DNA from: Micrococcales bacterium UBA2465
Lineage (GTDB): Bacteria > Actinomycetota > Actinomycetes > Actinomycetales > Microbacteriaceae
Direction of reading: 5' to 3'
Assembly: GCA_002342255.1 (NCBI GenBank)
Contig: DDPP01000058.1
Location: forward strand, 2,819-8,794
DNA length: 5,976 bases
The notes under the pieces were generated by a model, which did not search any database, was not told the origin of the DNA, and was given only the letters and a program-made list of their open reading frames with translations. The translations under genes and the position numbers were made by a program. This document shows, piece by piece, positions 4,337 to 5,976 of this stretch; the stretch's first letter is position 1, and every line of letters starts with the position of its first letter.

Positions 4337-5497
4337 ATGCACGTTAAGCATCTCAACCTGATCAACTTTAGAAACTACGATTCAGTTGACTTACCACTGC
4401 AACCAGGCATAACTGTTTTGGTTGGCAGAAATGGTCAAGGCAAAACTAATCTGGTTGAAGCAATTCACTATTCGGCAACTTTGTCCAGCCATCGTGTTGC
4501 CGGATATGTTCCACTGATCAAAGCGGATAGCTCACAAGCTCTGATTAGATTGCTAGCCGGATTTGAAGACCGAGAAAATCTGATTGAACTAGAACTCAAC
4601 GCCGGTTCACCAAATCGAACGAGAGTAAACAGGGCAGACCTTTCTCGAGTGAGAGATGTTTTAGGTTATGTAAATTCAGTTATTTTCGCTCCTGAAGATT
4701 TAGTTATCGTCAAGGGAGATCCAAGTGATCGTCGTCACTTCATCGATGAACTGTTAGTCCAATTTAGCCCTAGGCTGGCTGGAACTCTAAGTGATTATGA
4801 ACGGGTGCTAAAACAACGAAACACTTTGCTAAAAACATCTAGAGCTTTGCCGAAAGATTCACCCGGTTTAGCAACTTTAGAGGCTTGGGATGAATCACTA
4901 GTTGAACTAGGTTCAGAGATAATCGTTCAGAGATTTCTCCTCATTGAAAAACTTGAACCATTTTTAGACATTGCTTATAAGGCGATATCAGAAGAGAAAA
5001 ATAATCCAACTGTTCAGCTAAAGACCAGCGTTCTTGCAAAAACATTTGACACTGAGTTAGATCAACCAGCTCTAGAGTCCGCAAATAAAAATTTAATCGC
5101 TGATCTATTTAGAGCAAAGCTCGCAGAACTTAGAACCCGAGAACTTGAAAGAGGGATCACGCTGGTTGGACCTCACCGCGACGACCTCTTTTTCCAACTT
5201 GGCACTCTTCCAGCTAAGGGGTATATAAGCCACGGTGAAAGCTGGTCCTTTGCTCTAGCACTAAAGTTGGCCAGTGCTAGTTTGCTCAGGGCGGAGGCGA
5301 GAGCTGGAGATCCTGTTCTGATTCTGGATGACGTTTTCGCAGAGTTAGATAGCGTGCGAAGAGCCCGACTGGTGGACTTGATATCTGATTACGAACAGGT
5401 GATTATTACAGCAGCAGTATTCGAAGATATCCCCACCGGAATCGTGGCTAAACGATTCACGGTTGCTAACGGAAAGGTAGAGCCGACCGATGAGTGA
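4337..5497 (+). CDS. recF: DNA replication and repair protein RecF
   Basis: RecF is an SMC-like ATPase that binds gapped DNA and, with RecO and RecR, helps load RecA for daughter-strand gap repair and restart of stalled forks. The 386-residue protein has the ABC-type ATPase elements in order. They are the N-terminal LNLINFRNY (6-14), Walker A GRNGQGKT (30-37), the conserved PSDRRHFIDELL (129-140) at the start of the helical arm, LVGPHRDD (276-283), the signature region SHGESWSFALALKLA (298-312) and Walker B LILDDVFAELD (328-338). The signature reads SHGES where other RecF proteins have SQGQ; I recall this as usual in actinobacteria. The ATG at 4337 lies 11 bp after gnd, preceded by AAGG with only 3 nt spacing, so translational coupling to gnd is plausible. 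Its end overlaps dciA by 8 bp. Confidence 0.98.
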   Translation: MHVKHLNLINFRNYDSVDLPLQPGITVLVGRNGQGKTNLVEAIHYSATLSSHRVAGYVPLIKADSSQALIRLLAGFEDRENLIELELNAGSPNRTRVNRADLSRVRDVLGYVNSVIFAPEDLVIVKGDPSDRRHFIDELLVQFSPRLAGTLSDYERVLKQRNTLLKTSRALPKDSPGLATLEAWDESLVELGSEIIVQRFLLIEKLEPFLDIAYKAISEEKNNPTVQLKTSVLAKTFDTELDQPALESANKNLIADLFRAKLAELRTRELERGITLVGPHRDDLFFQLGTLPAKGYISHGESWSFALALKLASASLLRAEARAGDPVLILDDVFAELDSVRRARLVDLISDYEQVIITAAVFEDIPTGIVAKRFTVANGKVEPTDE

Positions 5498-5975
5498 TCA
5501 AGCTGACCTAGCCGTAGATTTTTATTTGAAAGTGAGGGCGGCTCTGACTGGCAAAGTAAGTAAGGATGCCAAACGCAGAGAGAAAAATGCCAGGCAGCAA
5601 TCGAAGCCTTTTGACCAAGGACGCAACCCCAAAACCATAGGAAGCACTTTAGAAAATCTGATTAACACATTTGGTTGGCAAGGCAAAGTTGCGGAGGGGG
5701 ACATTTTTGCCAACTGGAAGATTATTGTTGGAGATCGGGTTGCCGAGCACAGCTTTCCAGAAAATTTCGAAAACGGGGTATTAACTATTCGCTGTAAGAG
5801 CACTGCTTGGGCGACTCAACTAAGACTAATGACGGGCGAAATCATGGCCAAAATCGCTGAGCGAACACCTGATTTGGTGGTATCTGAGTTGCGAATAATT
5901 GGCCCTCAAGCCCCTAGTTTTAAGCGTGGAAAAAGGTCGGTGCCAGGTCGCGGTGCGAGGGATACATTCGGCTAA
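5490..5975 (+). CDS. dciA: DciA-family protein (DUF721), presumed helicase loader
   Basis: The 161-residue basic protein has a Lys/Arg/Gln-rich N-terminal part (about 20-50). A DUF721 core (about 50-138) follows, with W76, VAEHSFP (84-90), GVLTIRC (96-102) and STAWATQLRLM (104-114). The tail, GPQAPSFKRG followed by PGRGARDTFG, is characteristic of actinobacterial members. DUF721 proteins are named DciA and are considered the ancestral loader or operator of the DnaB replicative helicase in bacteria lacking DnaC/DnaI; that role is family knowledge, not shown here. The core fold resembles a KH nucleic-acid-binding domain. The ATG lies inside the end of recF (8-bp overlap, ATGAGTGA), with GGAAAGG at 5471-5477, 12 nt upstream, as the nearest ribosome binding site, so reinitiation after recF is likely. 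The stop codon falls just before the right edge, so the gene is complete. gyrB is the usual next gene. Confidence 0.93.
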   Translation: MSDQADLAVDFYLKVRAALTGKVSKDAKRREKNARQQSKPFDQGRNPKTIGSTLENLINTFGWQGKVAEGDIFANWKIIVGDRVAEHSFPENFENGVLTIRCKSTAWATQLRLMTGEIMAKIAERTPDLVVSELRIIGPQAPSFKRGKRSVPGRGARDTFG

Positions 5976-5976
5976 G

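Noticed and set aside
5522..5803. A 93-codon minus-strand open frame opposite dciA.
   Set aside because: The plus-strand DUF721 protein is clearly the real gene; the reverse frame has no supporting features.
1..5976. A previously undescribed defence, mobile or biosynthetic system.
   Set aside because: Every sizeable coding region belongs to a conserved core family in its expected order, and no mobile-element, toxin, CRISPR or integration signature was seen.

Overview
The window is the chromosomal replication-origin region of an actinobacterium. The gene order is rnpA(partial)-rpmH on the minus strand, then dnaA, oriC, dnaN, gnd, recF and dciA (DUF721) on the plus strand; gyrB would normally follow just past the right edge. 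The short single-subunit-type gnd between dnaN and recF and the DUF721 protein after recF are typical actinobacterial arrangements. The protein sequences look closest to Microbacteriaceae, although base composition (roughly mid-40s % GC by eye) is low for that family. A small-genome freshwater or planktonic lineage such as the Luna group fits, but this is inference from recalled family features, not a search.

Layout: positions 1-178 hold the start of rnpA and all of rpmH, read leftward. Positions 179-559 form a divergent control region with the rpmH promoter on the left, an AT-rich centre with an inverted repeat, and four DnaA boxes close to dnaA. dnaA (560-1948) is followed by a 325-bp gene-free stretch (1949-2273) that is the likely oriC. 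It holds a 16-bp perfect palindrome, an inverted pair of DnaA boxes flanking a third, two abutting boxes, a G run and an 82% AT segment that is the likely unwinding element. Then come dnaN (TTG start), gnd, recF and dciA. They are spaced 18 bp and 11 bp apart and then overlap by 8 bp, so they probably form one transcript.

How the genes work together: DnaA binds the boxes, opens oriC and probably represses its own promoter. DciA is the presumed loader or partner of the DnaB replicative helicase. DnaN is the sliding clamp for DNA polymerase III, and RecF acts in gap repair and recovery of stalled forks. gnd is the metabolic outlier: 6-phosphogluconate dehydrogenase supplies ribulose-5-phosphate and reduced cofactor, and ribose phosphate is a nucleotide precursor. 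rpmH and rnpA belong to the ribosomal protein L34 / RNase P operon that commonly diverges from dnaA.

I found no mobile element, CRISPR array, tRNA, broken gene or clearly new system. The points worth a second look lie in the fine structure of the two intergenic regions and in a few residue-level features of gnd, dnaN and dnaA.
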